A program made the translations under genes and the position numbers. Below, one piece after another: positions 5,390 to 5,435 of a DNA stretch of 5,435 nucleotides; within the stretch, counting starts at the first letter, position 1; the number at the start of each line of letters is the position of its first letter. Origin of the DNA: Spirochaetota bacterium (GTDB lineage Bacteria; Spirochaetota; UBA4802; JAFGJZ01); NCBI GenBank assembly GCA_023396665.1, contig JAEWVL010000205.1, positions 1 to 5,435 of the forward strand, in the 5' to 3' direction. The notes under the pieces were generated by a model that saw nothing but the letters and a program-made list of their open reading frames with translations, had not been told where the DNA came from and searched no databases.

Positions 5390-5423
5390 AAGACCCCGTT
5401 CAAAGCGGGGTCTTTCTTTTTTT
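5390..5423 (+). terminator. Intrinsic terminator of mrp
   Basis: AAGACCCCG (5390-5398) pairs perfectly with CGGGGTCTT (5406-5414) around a 7-nt loop, and the following stretch to 5423 is nearly all T. It begins 7 nt after the mrp stop and is a textbook Rho-independent terminator. Confidence 0.94.
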
Positions 5424-5435
5424 CAGGGGGGGGAT

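Noticed and set aside
4561..5403. Long open frame on the minus strand (280 codons) opposite mrp
   Set aside because: It mirrors the mrp coding strand, has no signal or domain, and mrp is unmistakable. The frame is open because of codon bias.
5426..5433. Run of eight G after the mrp terminator
   Set aside because: It is at the window edge and outside any gene seen here, so neither phase variation nor a sequencing artefact can be judged.

Overview
The window looks like chromosomal DNA of a diderm (Gram-negative-type) bacterium, probably an anaerobe. It carries outer-membrane proteins with signal peptides, a lipoprotein, a TonB-dependent receptor, and an Mrp/NBP35 ATPase with the Cys-rich N-terminus often seen in anaerobes. 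The phylum cannot be fixed from the sequence. The receptor style and general makeup would fit lineages such as Fibrobacterota/Chitinivibrionia or Spirochaetota, but this is only an impression.

Layout. Positions 1-2417 (minus strand) hold a tightly packed three-gene cell-envelope operon. In transcription order it encodes a secreted beta-barrel-like outer-membrane protein (2417-1545), a small lipoprotein ending in a TonB C-terminal-like domain (1543-1109), and a TonB-dependent receptor (1104 to beyond base 1). The gaps are 1 and 4 nt, so the three are probably translationally coupled. About 125 bp upstream, on the same strand, is metA (3467-2544), a complete homoserine O-acyltransferase. Its residue 111 is Glu, which predicts acetyl-CoA use. 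metA has a strong ribosome binding site, and its 5' region contains a perfect inverted repeat over a candidate promoter and a long-range stem that abuts the Shine-Dalgarno sequence.

Further upstream, also on the minus strand, is a 149-residue protein (4169-3720) that I read as two tandem ribbon-helix-helix domains. It has a very good RBS and a terminator-like hairpin after it. It is unlike its neighbours in base composition and looks like an accessory gene. The 322-bp divergent spacer 4170-4491 holds that gene's RBS, a plus-strand sigma70-like promoter, a GC-rich REP/MITE-like repeat, and two overlapping palindromes. Then comes mrp (4492-5382, plus strand), an iron-sulfur cluster carrier/scaffold ATPase, closed by a clear intrinsic terminator at 5390-5423.

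How the genes fit together: the outer-membrane trio is the only real gene system here. A lipidated TonB-like domain encoded between a barrel protein and a TonB-dependent receptor suggests a dedicated envelope complex or signalling/uptake module of unknown substrate. metA (methionine synthesis) and mrp (Fe-S delivery) are housekeeping genes with no evident link to it. No RNA genes, CRISPR arrays or transposases were seen.
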